In this document: in pieces, positions 16,906 to 25,626 of the stretch
Position numbering within the stretch: the stretch's first letter is position 1
Layout: each line of letters starts with the position of its first letter
Origin: Candidatus Hydrogenedentota bacterium
GTDB lineage: Bacteria; Hydrogenedentota; Hydrogenedentia; Hydrogenedentales; CAILVY01
Direction of reading: 5' to 3'
DNA: 64,000 bases
Assembly: GCA_903837785.1 (NCBI GenBank)
Contig: CAILVY010000282.1
Coordinates: 1-64,000, forward strand
Notes under the pieces: model-generated
The model's database searches: none
Told to the model about the DNA's origin: nothing
The model's input: the letters and a program-made list of their open reading frames with translations, nothing else
Position numbers and translations under genes: made by a program

Positions 16906-19048
16906 AGCTTAATTCGCCCGCCACGTGCCCGAATGTCAATACCAACGTCTTGCTCCCGCCATCCCATTCCTCCTGCACCGGAATTTCCGGCTTCACAGTC
17001 ACCCGCTGCGGCGCACGGGGGAGCAGGATACGTGCCTTGCCTGTCGTCGCGCTCGGGCCGCGCGCCGTGAAGCGCAACACATGCTCCGATACGGATTCGT
17101 TGCGTATCCGGGCGGCGGCCGCGGCCACTTTCGCCTCCAGGCCTTTGGATGCCGGCCACGCGAGATCGTAAAGCAGCGTCCGCTCGCCGGGCGCCAGGGT
17201 GCGTTCACTCAGGCAGGGCAAATTCGGATCGAACAGATCAATGTAGTTCCCCTTGATTGTCAGCGGCTGTTCCGACACCGACTCCTCCAGCACCGACGCC
17301 ACCACATAGGGACCGCGCCGCAGGCAGAAGTAGTTCTGCGTCCTCAACGGCTCGCCCAGCTTCTCCTGCATCTCAGACACGAGCTCCATCACTTTCTGCG
17401 CACCGTATTCGTAGCGCGGAAGCTGCCGCGGCTTTTCCGTGAACACGCGGACAAAACCCTTTCCCACAGGCTCCGCTTCGCTGAAGGCCGCGCGCGTGAT
17501 CCCGAGGCGATCGAAAAGATCCGCGTCGGGCGTCCGCTGATTTGCGCCCTGTTCGTTCCACCACTCCCGGACGTGACAGTAGGGGTCCGACCCGTCTCCG
17601 ACAAAAATCAGGCATCCGCCTTCCTTCACCCAACGCGCCAGCGCATCATGGTATTCCGGCTTGAGCGGCTTCTGGCCTTCGTAGGTCAACAGCAGCACCC
17701 GGCAGGAAGCAAAGGCGTTCGGTTGAAGCAGATTCTCCAGTTGAACGACTTCGACCGGAACGCCATGCTTCACCAGAGGCATCGCCAGGCCGAAGAAAGA
17801 GCCAAGGTGTGGATCGCTCGCGTGCGGCGCCGCACGCTGGAACATCAGCGTGTCCGAAACCACGACGCCGATGCCGCGCGTGCCCGCATCGTACTGCACT
17901 TCGGCCTGGTTCAGGTCGTTCAGGGCATTGATAACCGTCAGCAATTGCGTTGCGTAGCTCGCGGGGATGCCCTCGCGCTCCCCGGACTTGCTGTCCATAT
18001 CCACCTTGGGATAAGTTCCCTGGAAGATCCGGTCCGGCCACGGCATCACCTCGAAGCGGTGCACCTCCGGCCACAGCAGCGACGCGATAATCGTGCACTC
18101 GTAGTTCCGCTTGTAGTCCGCCCAGGAGTGGTTCGGATTGTCCTCGATCGGGTCGGCCAGGAACCACACCTTGCGTCCGGTTGGGCGGACCATGCCCAGC
18201 GCCTGGCCGTATTCCAGGTAGGCCGTTTCGAAGGTGCGCTCCTTCTTCTCTCCCCGGTAGACATTCGACGTCCGCGCCGTGCCCGTCCAGACCTGCGCGA
18301 TATACCCGTCCGCTTCGGCCAGGTCCATCAAGTGAGATTCGGGACTGACAATGCGCCATTGCGCGTAATTGACCAGGCTGTGGGTGGGCACGTGGCACTC
18401 GATTTCGCGGCCTTGCGCGCGGGCGCGTTCCTTCGCATGCCGAAACACTTCGCGCAGGGCTTTGAAGTAGAGTTCATACTTCAGCTTGCTGGCGCGGTAT
18501 TGCGCGTCCACGCTCGAATCGGGGGCCTGCCACGGCTCCCCGTAGAACCGTTCCCACTCTTTCTTGAAGGCCTCGCTCCACCCGGTCTCCGCCCAGAATT
18601 CCGGCTCTTCGAGGTACAGAGCACGGGCGCCCGCATCCACCGCCGGCTCGATCTTCCGTTTGATGTACTCGATATAGGCGTCCGTGGGCACATTGTAACC
18701 GACGGTCTTGCTGTCCCCGTGCATGAAGAGTCGGCCGGTCTTCGTCGTCTGCACCTCGTCCTTCTTGAATACGCCGTTCTCCATGTAATAGTCGTCGTAC
18801 TCGCCCCAGGCGATCCCGGTCATCATGCTGATCGCGTACCCCTGCTCGCGCCAGCCCTTGATCCGCTCCGGAAGCCCGGGGTCCGTTCCGTAAACAACGG
18901 CCACATCCGACGCGATGTCCAGCGCCGGGGAATAACCGGAACCCGTTTGAAAACAAGTAAAGTCGCCCGCCTTCTCCTCGCCGGAGACCGCCGTGGACGG
19001 GGCGGCCAGCGCCGCAAGAGACAGCAGGAGATACATGGCATTTCGCAT
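16889..19048 (-). CDS. Secreted glycoside-hydrolase-like protein of unknown specificity
   Basis: The 719-residue protein starts with a Sec signal peptide (MRNAMYLLLSLAALAAPSTAVSG). The N-terminal two-thirds look like a TIM barrel: GARALYLEEPEFWAETGWS, HVPTHSLVNYAQW and EADGYIAQVWTGTART are spaced like strand ends, with Glu residues in LYLEEPEF possible catalytic groups. The middle part (LPEFR-like section around LLLTYEGQKPLKPEYHDAL and GGCLIFVGDG) resembles the beta-galactosidase trimerisation or Rossmann-like domain found in families GH42 and relatives. The C terminus is a beta-rich domain. It lies 72 nt after the NagX-like gene, probably co-transcribed, pointing to glycan breakdown. Exact family cannot be assigned without a search. 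Confidence 0.72.
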   Translation of the reverse strand: MRNAMYLLLSLAALAAPSTAVSGEEKAGDFTCFQTGSGYSPALDIASDVAVVYGTDPGLPERIKGWREQGYAISMMTGIAWGEYDDYYMENGVFKKDEVQTTKTGRLFMHGDSKTVGYNVPTDAYIEYIKRKIEPAVDAGARALYLEEPEFWAETGWSEAFKKEWERFYGEPWQAPDSSVDAQYRASKLKYELYFKALREVFRHAKERARAQGREIECHVPTHSLVNYAQWRIVSPESHLMDLAEADGYIAQVWTGTARTSNVYRGEKKERTFETAYLEYGQALGMVRPTGRKVWFLADPIEDNPNHSWADYKRNYECTIIASLLWPEVHRFEVMPWPDRIFQGTYPKVDMDSKSGEREGIPASYATQLLTVINALNDLNQAEVQYDAGTRGIGVVVSDTLMFQRAAPHASDPHLGSFFGLAMPLVKHGVPVEVVQLENLLQPNAFASCRVLLLTYEGQKPLKPEYHDALARWVKEGGCLIFVGDGSDPYCHVREWWNEQGANQRTPDADLFDRLGITRAAFSEAEPVGKGFVRVFTEKPRQLPRYEYGAQKVMELVSEMQEKLGEPLRTQNYFCLRRGPYVVASVLEESVSEQPLTIKGNYIDLFDPNLPCLSERTLAPGERTLLYDLAWPASKGLEAKVAAAAARIRNESVSEHVLRFTARGPSATTGKARILLPRAPQRVTVKPEIPVQEEWDGGSKTLVLTFGHVAGELSFEVGF

Positions 19049-19120
19049 CGAGCGTTCCTTTCACAAGACCATCGCAGGCGCGCCGCCTCAACCGCACCAC
19101 GGCGCCGCCGCCCCGCCGGG

Positions 19121-20260
19121 CTAGAGCCGCAGGAAGATTTCCTTCTTGTACAAATACCAGGCGAAGAGCAGTGTGAACCCGAGTGAAACCATATTCATAA
19201 CCAGAGGGCCGTAGGCGCCGAGCGCGGCCTGGATGTCTCCGCCCACAAATCGCATCGCGAGCGCCTGCACATCCACGATGTTGCGCATGAGATAGATGGC
19301 CAACGCGTTCGTCCCCACCCAGAGGAAGGGGAGCGCCCAGCGTTTCAACTTCCACGCGTCGATGATCAAGTAGAAGAACGCCAGCAAGAGGCAACTGTAG
19401 CCGCCGGCCACGAGCACAAACGACGATGTCCACAGTTTCTTGATCACCGGGAACTGAAGCCCCCACAGGAAACCCAGCCCAACCATGGCCGCGCCGCCCA
19501 GAACGAACAGCATCAGCTTGCGGGCATTGCTCACGTTCGTGTTCTGGATCAGCAACCCTGCGAAGACCCCCAGCAGGCACGTCGCCACGGCGGGAAATGT
19601 GCTCAGCAGACCTTCCGGATCCCGGGTCTTCTCGTGCAAGCGGCCCGGAAGGCAGTGGAAGTCCACGTAGTTCGCGATATTCTTGTCCGGTTCGAAAGAC
19701 ACGTGCGGCTGGCCCGGCGCGGGAACGAAGGACATCACGGCCCAGTAGCCGAGGAGCAGCACGAAAAAGGCGATCACGAGTCCCCGGGTCCGGAGGTGGA
19801 GGAAGAGCAGCCCCGCGAAGCAATAGCACAAGGCAATCCGCTGCAACACGCCCATGATCCGCATGCCGGGCCAGGGATCCTTGAATCCGCCCGAGTAGAG
19901 GATGCCCAGTGCGAACAACAGCGCGGCACGCCGGAACAGGCGCCAATGGGCCTTGCTCTGGCCTTCCTGCCCGGCAATGCGGCCGAGCGAAAACGTCAGG
20001 GAAATGCCCACGATAAAGACAAACAGCGGGAAGATCAGATCCTCGAACGCGAAGCCCTGCCACTCCTTGTGCTTCAACTGCTCCGCGCAGAGATGCAGGA
20101 AGCCCTGATCGCCGCCCGCTTTGTTCAGCGCGCTGACAAGGCCGCCTCCGCCCACGATCCACAACATGTCGAATCCGCGCAGCGCGTCCACGGACACCCA
20201 TCGTTCCGGGCGCGGCGCGGCGCCGGACACGTTGGCCTTTGCATTACTTGACTTTTCCAT
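19121..20260 (-). CDS. NagX-like (DUF5009) heparan-alpha-glucosaminide N-acetyltransferase-type membrane protein
   Basis: The 379-residue polytopic protein has the family opening ERWVSVDALRGFDMLWIVGGG, then LIFPLFVFIVGISLTFSLG, and about ten further hydrophobic helices ending YLYKKEIFLRL. This family (DUF5009/COG4299) is related to the lysosomal enzyme that acetylates terminal glucosamine across a membrane. In bacteria it is usually found beside glycan-degrading genes. The neighbour downstream is a secreted hydrolase-like protein, fitting amino-sugar processing. Substrate is inferred only. Confidence 0.88.
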   Translation of the reverse strand: MEKSSNAKANVSGAAPRPERWVSVDALRGFDMLWIVGGGGLVSALNKAGGDQGFLHLCAEQLKHKEWQGFAFEDLIFPLFVFIVGISLTFSLGRIAGQEGQSKAHWRLFRRAALLFALGILYSGGFKDPWPGMRIMGVLQRIALCYCFAGLLFLHLRTRGLVIAFFVLLLGYWAVMSFVPAPGQPHVSFEPDKNIANYVDFHCLPGRLHEKTRDPEGLLSTFPAVATCLLGVFAGLLIQNTNVSNARKLMLFVLGGAAMVGLGFLWGLQFPVIKKLWTSSFVLVAGGYSCLLLAFFYLIIDAWKLKRWALPFLWVGTNALAIYLMRNIVDVQALAMRFVGGDIQAALGAYGPLVMNMVSLGFTLLFAWYLYKKEIFLRL

Positions 20261-20383
20261 GGCAGGGACCTCGTTCGAGAAGGCGGCATTCTAAGGTGCG
20301 GCAGGCGCCAAATCAAGAGGAATCAGCGCCCCGCGTCCGATGAAACCGCCTCCGGGACGGACCCGTTTCGCCGGCGCGGAGTC

Positions 20384-22534
20384 TCACGAATGGTGCCCCA
20401 GGCACCCCCGTTCTTTCCGCACGAAACCGATCCGCGAGAAGATCAAGAGTACGGCGGTGAATGCCAGGACACTGCGGTCGCCCCATCGCGGCGTTGCCGC
20501 CTCCGTTGTTCCGCCGTGGCAACCCAGCAGGGGAAGGGGGGCGGCCTCTCCCCGCAATTCCAGGGCCACGTGTTCATCACCGGCACGGATCAAGAGATAA
20601 TCCAAATGAGCACCGGGCGTTGTCGGCGCAAAGCGCACCGTCAGCGTGATGGACGCCGCCGGCGGCAGCGAGAAGGCGGAGGGGCTCACTTGCAGCATGG
20701 AACCATCCTCAAGGAGGGCGGTGCCATCCAAGGGCTGTTCGCCCACGTTGGCCAGCACGAGGTCTCGTGCGACCGTTTGCCCAAGCGCAGCACGACCGAA
20801 ATCGAGGACATCTTCCGGCCCCGGGCTCAGGAGCAACCTGCCTGGACAAAGCGTTGCGCCAAGCAGGTTCACGCTGGTGAGCGGGGAGTAGAGCATGGGC
20901 CCGGACAAGCGATATTCCGCCTGGGCAGAGAAGTACTGCCGGCCCGCAGCCTCGGAGGGAACGGTCAGCCGCATTCGAAGGGTGACGGGCAGCGGGGGAG
21001 GGGTGCTCCAGGCAAACCGGAGGGTCCCAACCTGTCCGGCCGCCGGAACCACATCGGGCGCTTGGGTGCCGCGGCCTCCCCGAACGAACGAGTGGAACGC
21101 CCAACCCGTTGGCAGGTCCAGAAAACAGCCCATCTCCGTCAGCGACCCGGGCGCGGAACAGGCGAGCGTAAGCGACAGTTCTTTCAGTCCCCCCGCCACA
21201 TACTCCAACCCATCCTGGAATCCCAGGTGAACCGTCATCGCAGGCGGCTCGCCTTCGCCTTCGCCCTCGCCTTCACCTTCGCCCTCGCCCTCACCCTCGC
21301 CTTCACCCTCACCCTCGCCTTCACCCTCGCCCTCGCCCTCGCCTTCACCCTCGCCCTCGCCCTCGCCTTCACCCTCGCCCTCGCCACTGTCGGAAACCAC
21401 TACCTGCACTTGGTCGGAACACACCTGCTCAAAGTCGTCGTTCACGCAACACCAGAAGGTGCCTGAGTCCGTCTCGGCGAGATTGTTCAAGGCAAGTTCC
21501 GGAGAATCGTCCCCGATTGGCTGCCGATTCCGCATCCATTGAAAGTGGAGTGTTCCAAGTCCACCGGAAACCGCCACGGTTAATGTATGCGAGGCTCCGC
21601 TTGGCAGTTGGGCATCCTCAGGCTGCCGGGTGATCTGCACGTGGTTCACCACCGACAACGCGGCCCGCGCCGACTCGATGCGTTCGGAGTCATCCGTCGC
21701 CACGCACCAGTAGGTGCCTGCATCCTCGGGCCGAAGGTCCGTCAGTGCCAATTCCGGCGCATCCGTTCCCACCGGCAGCGCGTCCCGGTACCACTGATAA
21801 TGCACCGTTCCCTCCTGGTCGGCCACGGAGACGAAGAAGGTGTGCGCGCCATGAACGTACTTCGCCCCGCCTTGCGGCTGGCTCGTGAGTCTTAACACGC
21901 AGGCAGCGCAACAGGGCAGTGTGCCGGGATTCTGCGCCCCGTCTCTGGCCGCCGCCACATAGCGATCAAAGTCCCCGCACACCGCGCCATACTCCTGCAC
22001 ATTCGCATACGAATCCTCATCCAGGTCGCCCGCGGCCGCCAGCAGCGATGAACGCGTGAGATCGTAGTTCGCCAGGTCAATATTCATCCCAATGCGATCA
22101 TGGAGTTCTGTCACCAGCACTTCCACGCCCATCGGCTCCCCAATCGTCACGGTCGCCGCCGCGTAGCGATTAAACTCGTCGCACGTGAAGCCGTACAGCA
22201 TTTGAAACACCACGCACAACGCCCCCGCGGTGTTGTCACGCTGCACCTGAACGAGGTTCGCGGAATAAGTGGCCAACACCAGGTCATGATGCGGCGCGGA
22301 TTCGTCCCGCAGGACCGCGTCCAGGAGGCGGTACTGGCACCGGTCCACGATCCCGTTCTCGTCCCGATCCCGCGTGTTGGGATCCGGCGGCGGATTCTCG
22401 TTCTTGTGGATGGCCAGCACCTTCAGGTAGATATCCTCGAGGTGTTCGTCCAGCGCCGAGGCGTGCAAAGGCAATAGCGCGAGAAGCGCGACGGCCAGGA
22501 ATCCCGAAAGTTTATTGGGTTGATTGATGTACAT
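20384..22534 (-). CDS. Secreted Ig-domain protein with (GE)n linker and C-terminal sorting-type tail
   Basis: The 716-residue protein has these parts in order: a Sec signal peptide (to about residue 28); a helical region with calcium-loop-like DRDENGIVDRCQY and DLDEDSYANVQEY (30-200); two Ig-like domains, each with W and a C-terminal DAGTYWCV or DSGTFWCC motif (210-375); a 23-unit Gly-Glu linker (about 384-430); a beta domain with LPTGWAFHSFVRGG (430-560) homologous to the repeats of the lipoprotein at 29500; and a further beta domain with DFGRAALGQTVARDLVLANVG, like ASPM/Hydin or choice-of-anchor Ig folds. It ends with GCHGG, a hydrophobic helix and a basic cluster RKER, resembling a CTERM sorting signal. 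Function is probably surface-exposed binding. Inverted repeats and a promoter lie upstream. Confidence 0.85.
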   Translation of the reverse strand: MYINQPNKLSGFLAVALLALLPLHASALDEHLEDIYLKVLAIHKNENPPPDPNTRDRDENGIVDRCQYRLLDAVLRDESAPHHDLVLATYSANLVQVQRDNTAGALCVVFQMLYGFTCDEFNRYAAATVTIGEPMGVEVLVTELHDRIGMNIDLANYDLTRSSLLAAAGDLDEDSYANVQEYGAVCGDFDRYVAAARDGAQNPGTLPCCAACVLRLTSQPQGGAKYVHGAHTFFVSVADQEGTVHYQWYRDALPVGTDAPELALTDLRPEDAGTYWCVATDDSERIESARAALSVVNHVQITRQPEDAQLPSGASHTLTVAVSGGLGTLHFQWMRNRQPIGDDSPELALNNLAETDSGTFWCCVNDDFEQVCSDQVQVVVSDSGEGEGEGEGEGEGEGEGEGEGEGEGEGEGEGEGEGEGEGEGEGEGEPPAMTVHLGFQDGLEYVAGGLKELSLTLACSAPGSLTEMGCFLDLPTGWAFHSFVRGGRGTQAPDVVPAAGQVGTLRFAWSTPPPLPVTLRMRLTVPSEAAGRQYFSAQAEYRLSGPMLYSPLTSVNLLGATLCPGRLLLSPGPEDVLDFGRAALGQTVARDLVLANVGEQPLDGTALLEDGSMLQVSPSAFSLPPAASITLTVRFAPTTPGAHLDYLLIRAGDEHVALELRGEAAPLPLLGCHGGTTEAATPRWGDRSVLAFTAVLLIFSRIGFVRKERGCLGHHS
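21248..21385 (-). repeat. Hexanucleotide tract encoding (Gly-Glu)23
   Basis: Twenty-three hexamers of the GAGGGC/GAAGGC/GAGGGT type in coding orientation form an uninterrupted Gly-Glu linker. Third-position variation shows it is not a perfect microsatellite. Unit gain or loss would keep the frame. Confidence 0.97.
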
Positions 22535-22563
22535 GAATTTCTCGCTTTACTTAGCAAATAGGT

Positions 22564-22639
22564 GGGGCCAATTTTGTCCTGTACAGGGATAAACCTAACA
22601 GGACGCCCCATCAATGTCAAATTGGCCCCTCCAATTTGA
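22564..22639. repeat. Overlapping inverted repeats upstream of the Ig/(GE)n gene
   Basis: Three perfect inverted repeats share bases. TCAAATTGG (22617-22625) pairs with CCAATTTGA (22631-22639) over a 5-nt loop. GGGGCCAATTT (22564-22574) pairs with AAATTGGCCCC (22619-22629). Inside the latter, GTCCTGT (22576-22582) pairs with ACAGGAC (22598-22604). CCTGTACAGG (22578-22587) is itself a palindrome. The first two are mutually exclusive. This may be an operator, a terminator for the DUF502 operon, or a switchable leader. Confidence 0.7.
22592..22620 (-). promoter_or_regulatory. Candidate promoter with perfect -35
   Basis: On the minus strand TTGACA (22620-22615) is followed after 17 bp by TAGGTT (22597-22592). 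It lies 58 nt upstream of the Ig/(GE)n gene and overlaps the inverted repeats, which could therefore control it. The -10 is weak. Confidence 0.45.
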
Positions 22640-22698
22640 AGGCAACATGGAAAGGGTGCGCGGGTTGGGGAAGGGACGGATGCGACAATGGGTGAAGA

Positions 22699-23400
22699 TC
22701 AATCGTCCTCAGAGGAGGAATCCGTGGACAAGGCGGCGGTCCCTTCGGTCACCGGCGCGATGCGCAGGCGTTCCGGGGAGATAATCCCGCCGGACACGAT
22801 CATCTTCACCGCATCTTCGACGGAGAGGCTGCAATGAAAGACGTCTTCCGCCGCACAGAGCTGGAAGAGGCCAACGGAGATGTTCGGCGCGGTGGGAATG
22901 AAGACCTTGTAGTAGTCGGTGCCGTCCCGTGCGCGCAGCCGCCCCGTCAGGAATCCGATGGATTTCATGCCTTTGTACGGGAAGTGAACCAGGACTGCGG
23001 ACTTCATGTTCGTGCCGCCTTCCTGGAAAGACAAGGTTTCGACAATCTGTTTGGTGGCTCCATAGACAGTGGCCACCAGCGGGATCTTGTCGATGATGGC
23101 TTCGGCCAGCAGGATAATGCGGCGGCCCACGACGGCGGTGGCCACCATCCCGACCACGTAGAGCAACGCAAAGAAGAGGATAATCGACGACAGGGGCAGG
23201 GCGTACCACGGCACCCGGCTGAACATCGTCTCGGTCAGCGGGGTGATTCGGCCGACGGTGAGTTCGTAAATGAACCGCACCACGAAAACCGTGATGCCCA
23301 GGGGCACGATCACCAGCAGACCTGAGAGCAGCCGGCTCCGGATGGTCAGTTTCAGCTGGCCCCAGAGGCTCAGTTTCTTCTTTCTCCCCAGCTTTGCCAT
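22699..23400 (-). CDS. DUF502 family membrane protein (second of pair)
   Basis: The 233-residue protein has two hydrophobic helices (SGLLVIVPLGITVFVVRFIY and LPLSSIILFFALLYVVGMVA) and a soluble domain with IPLVATVYGATKQIVETLS and a predicted beta-rich C terminus; this pattern is DUF502. The family is uncharacterised. It overlaps its upstream paralogue as TGATG, sharing one base, so translation is probably coupled. The tail is acidic and Ser-rich. Confidence 0.92.
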   Translation of the reverse strand: MAKLGRKKKLSLWGQLKLTIRSRLLSGLLVIVPLGITVFVVRFIYELTVGRITPLTETMFSRVPWYALPLSSIILFFALLYVVGMVATAVVGRRIILLAEAIIDKIPLVATVYGATKQIVETLSFQEGGTNMKSAVLVHFPYKGMKSIGFLTGRLRARDGTDYYKVFIPTAPNISVGLFQLCAAEDVFHCSLSVEDAVKMIVSGGIISPERLRIAPVTEGTAALSTDSSSEDD

Positions 23401-24104
23401 CAGTCGTCCTCGTCGTCCTCGTCCGATGGGTCTGGGAGGGACAGCTTCTCTCCCGGCGCGGCAATTTCCACCACCTCGGGCGTCAAGATCCCTGCCGACA
23501 TCACCGACTTCACGGCGTCTTCCACAGTCATGCTGCTCTGCGAGACCATGCTCGGCGGCACCAATTCCAGATATCCGCTTGTCGGATTCGGCGTGGTCGG
23601 GATGAATATCTTCATCATTTCGCCCACGCCCTCGATCTCGATTCTTCCGGTGACGAAGGCCAGCGCCTTCATCCCGGGACAGGGGAAATCGACGATCACC
23701 GCGGCCTTGTAGTCTGCGTCTCCCTCCTGACGCGAGATCAGCTCCACCACCTGCTTGGAGGCCCCGTAAACGGTTTTCACGAGAGGAATGCGGCGAATAA
23801 TGGCTTCGGTCAGCGCGATGAGCTGACGTCCCACCATGGCGGCCGCCACCAGCCCGACCAGATAGAGCATTGCCAGGAACAGCACCACGGACAACGGCAC
23901 CACGGCACGCGGCGGCACGAGAAACAAGTACTCTTGAATGAAGGGGACCAGGTAACCCGCCGTGATCGAGTAACAGAAGGAGAGCACATACGCGGTCACG
24001 CCCAGGGGCACCACCACCAGCAAACCGCGAAGCACATAACCCCGTATCCGGCTACGCACCCGCGCGAGGATCCCTTGCTTCTTCTTTTTCCGTTTTGCGG
24101 CCAT
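23400..24104 (-). CDS. DUF502 family membrane protein (first of pair)
   Basis: Paralogue of the next gene: RGLLVVVPLGVTAYVLSF, then LVPPRAVVPLSVVLFLAMLYLV, IPLVKTVYGASKQVVELIS, and an acidic tail DEDDEDD. I start it at 24104 (MAAKRKKKK) because AAGGACT precedes this ATG; the ORF track adds ten codons. The basic N terminus suggests a cytoplasmic start by the positive-inside rule. The two products may form a hetero-oligomer. It is divergent from the glycosyltransferase at 24283. Confidence 0.92.
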   Translation of the reverse strand: MAAKRKKKKQGILARVRSRIRGYVLRGLLVVVPLGVTAYVLSFCYSITAGYLVPFIQEYLFLVPPRAVVPLSVVLFLAMLYLVGLVAAAMVGRQLIALTEAIIRRIPLVKTVYGASKQVVELISRQEGDADYKAAVIVDFPCPGMKALAFVTGRIEIEGVGEMMKIFIPTTPNPTSGYLELVPPSMVSQSSMTVEDAVKSVMSAGILTPEVVEIAAPGEKLSLPDPSDEDDEDD

Positions 24105-24254
24105 GAGTCCTTCGGAACTCCTTCCGGTCAGCACATTCTATCCCCGGCACGCGGCCGAAGTTCCCCGCCGGAATCCGGCGGGGAGCCGGAGTATAGCACT
24201 CCTGCCCGCGCGCGTGCGCCGAGCCTGCCCTTTCTCCGGCCGCGGAAACTGCGC

Positions 24255-24260
24255 TATAGT
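24255..24260 (+). promoter_or_regulatory. Possible -10 (TATAGT) of the CgeB-like gene
   Basis: GCTATAGTG lies 23 nt before the ATG at 24283. The -35 is poor. The same GCTATAGTG string precedes the gene at 37129. Confidence 0.3.
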
Positions 24261-24282
24261 GTTGCCGCACCTGGAACCGGAA

Positions 24283-25503
24283 ATGGACCTCACGCACATG
24301 GAATCGCCCCGGCTCAGAATCTCCGACACCTTGCGCTCGCTCATGACCTATCCCAAACTGGCGGGAGAACGGCCCCGGGTCCTCATTCCGGAAAGCCAGT
24401 ACTGGCTTGACACGGCCTGTATCCATGCCGCCCGCGCCATGGGCTGGGACGTCGTCCATCCGCCCATCGCGATGGTGGGCCATATGCCGCGCGAAATGAT
24501 AGCGCGCTTTCTGGAAACCCTTACCGCGTTTCGGCCGGACTTCATCCTGAGCATCAACCTCGGCGGCATGGACGAAATGGGCCTCTTCTCGGCCCTCTTT
24601 GCCGATCTCGAGATTCCCCATGTCACTTGGTTTGTCGACGATCCACGCACCATCCTCATGGGCCGCACCTGTTATGCTTCCCCTCATGCCATCGCCCTGA
24701 CCTGGGAACGCGCCTACGTGCCGTCGCTCGAGCAGGCCGGCTTCGCCGAAGTCCATGTGATGCCCCTGGCCGTCGACGATACGATCTTCAATGCCCCGCC
24801 CGCCGAGGCCGCACACAGGCCCCCGGCCTTCGTCGGAAATTCCATGACCGATTTCGCGCAACGGGAATGGATTTGGATTGAGGAACGGCCGGCGCTCGCC
24901 CTCGCCGTGCGCGATGCCCTTGCGGCGGGCCGCGTCACCCGCGAGCGTTTCGGCCTGGGTATGCAGGCCGTCCTGGAGAACGCGGGCGTTCTTGACACCC
25001 AGGAACTGCGTCACGTCGAATTATTCTGTTTCATTGAAGGCACCCGACGCCTCCGCATGGAAACCGTTCAGGCACTCGAACCGGAAGGGCTGATGGTCTT
25101 CGGCGACGAGGCGTGGCGTCCCCATGTCGCCGCGGGAGGAGGCTTTGTGAATTACACGGGGGAACTGCCCGCCTTCTACCGCGATTGTGAAGTCAACCTG
25201 AACATCACGAGCATCCAGATGGCGACGGCCGTGAATCAGCGTGTCTTTGATTGTCCCGCCGCCGGCGGTTTCCTGCTCACGGATGCACAGGCCTCGCTTG
25301 ACGAACTGTTCGATGCGCCAAACGAGACAGCGCGTTACCACTCCCTCGAGGAGGCCCGCGACCTCCTCCGCTTCTACCGCGCCCATCCCAAGGCCCGGCA
25401 CGACATCGTCAACCGTGCGCGAACGCGCATCCTTGGCGAGCACACCTACCGGCATCGGCTGATGCAGATCCTGGCCATACTCCGTTCGCGTTATCAGCCC
25501 TGA
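24283..25503 (+). CDS. CgeB-like glycosyltransferase family protein
   Basis: The 406-residue protein reads as a GT-B fold: an N-terminal Rossmann half (RVLIPESQYWLDTACIHAARAMGWDV, then DFILSINLGGMDEMGLF and IPHVTWFVDDP), and a C-terminal half with INLNITSIQ-type sequence (VNLNITSIQMATAVNQRVFD, CPAAGGFLLTD) typical of CgeB/Glycos_transf_1_2 proteins. These transfer sugars onto spore, flagellar or other surface targets; acceptor unknown here. I start at ATG 24283 because the longer track ORF has no family-like N terminus. The gene is alone, divergent from the DUF502 pair. Confidence 0.85.
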   Translation: MDLTHMESPRLRISDTLRSLMTYPKLAGERPRVLIPESQYWLDTACIHAARAMGWDVVHPPIAMVGHMPREMIARFLETLTAFRPDFILSINLGGMDEMGLFSALFADLEIPHVTWFVDDPRTILMGRTCYASPHAIALTWERAYVPSLEQAGFAEVHVMPLAVDDTIFNAPPAEAAHRPPAFVGNSMTDFAQREWIWIEERPALALAVRDALAAGRVTRERFGLGMQAVLENAGVLDTQELRHVELFCFIEGTRRLRMETVQALEPEGLMVFGDEAWRPHVAAGGGFVNYTGELPAFYRDCEVNLNITSIQMATAVNQRVFDCPAAGGFLLTDAQASLDELFDAPNETARYHSLEEARDLLRFYRAHPKARHDIVNRARTRILGEHTYRHRLMQILAILRSRYQP

Positions 25504-25591
25504 CCCACCTGGACACCTGCTTCCACGCGGCTTTCCGCGCAGCACGCGGCCGCGGCCCGTCTGCGCATTCGCCGAAATCTGGAAAAGACTC

Positions 25592-25620
25592 TTGACGGGA
25601 GTCAACTCAGTTCTCATAAT
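25592..25620 (+). promoter_or_regulatory. Strong sigma-70-type promoter of the repeat protein
   Basis: TTGACG (25592-25597) and CATAAT (25615-25620) are spaced by exactly 17 bp. It predicts transcription from about 25627, giving a leader of about 165 nt before the ATG at 25792. Confidence 0.65.
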
Positions 25621-25626
25621 AACTGG

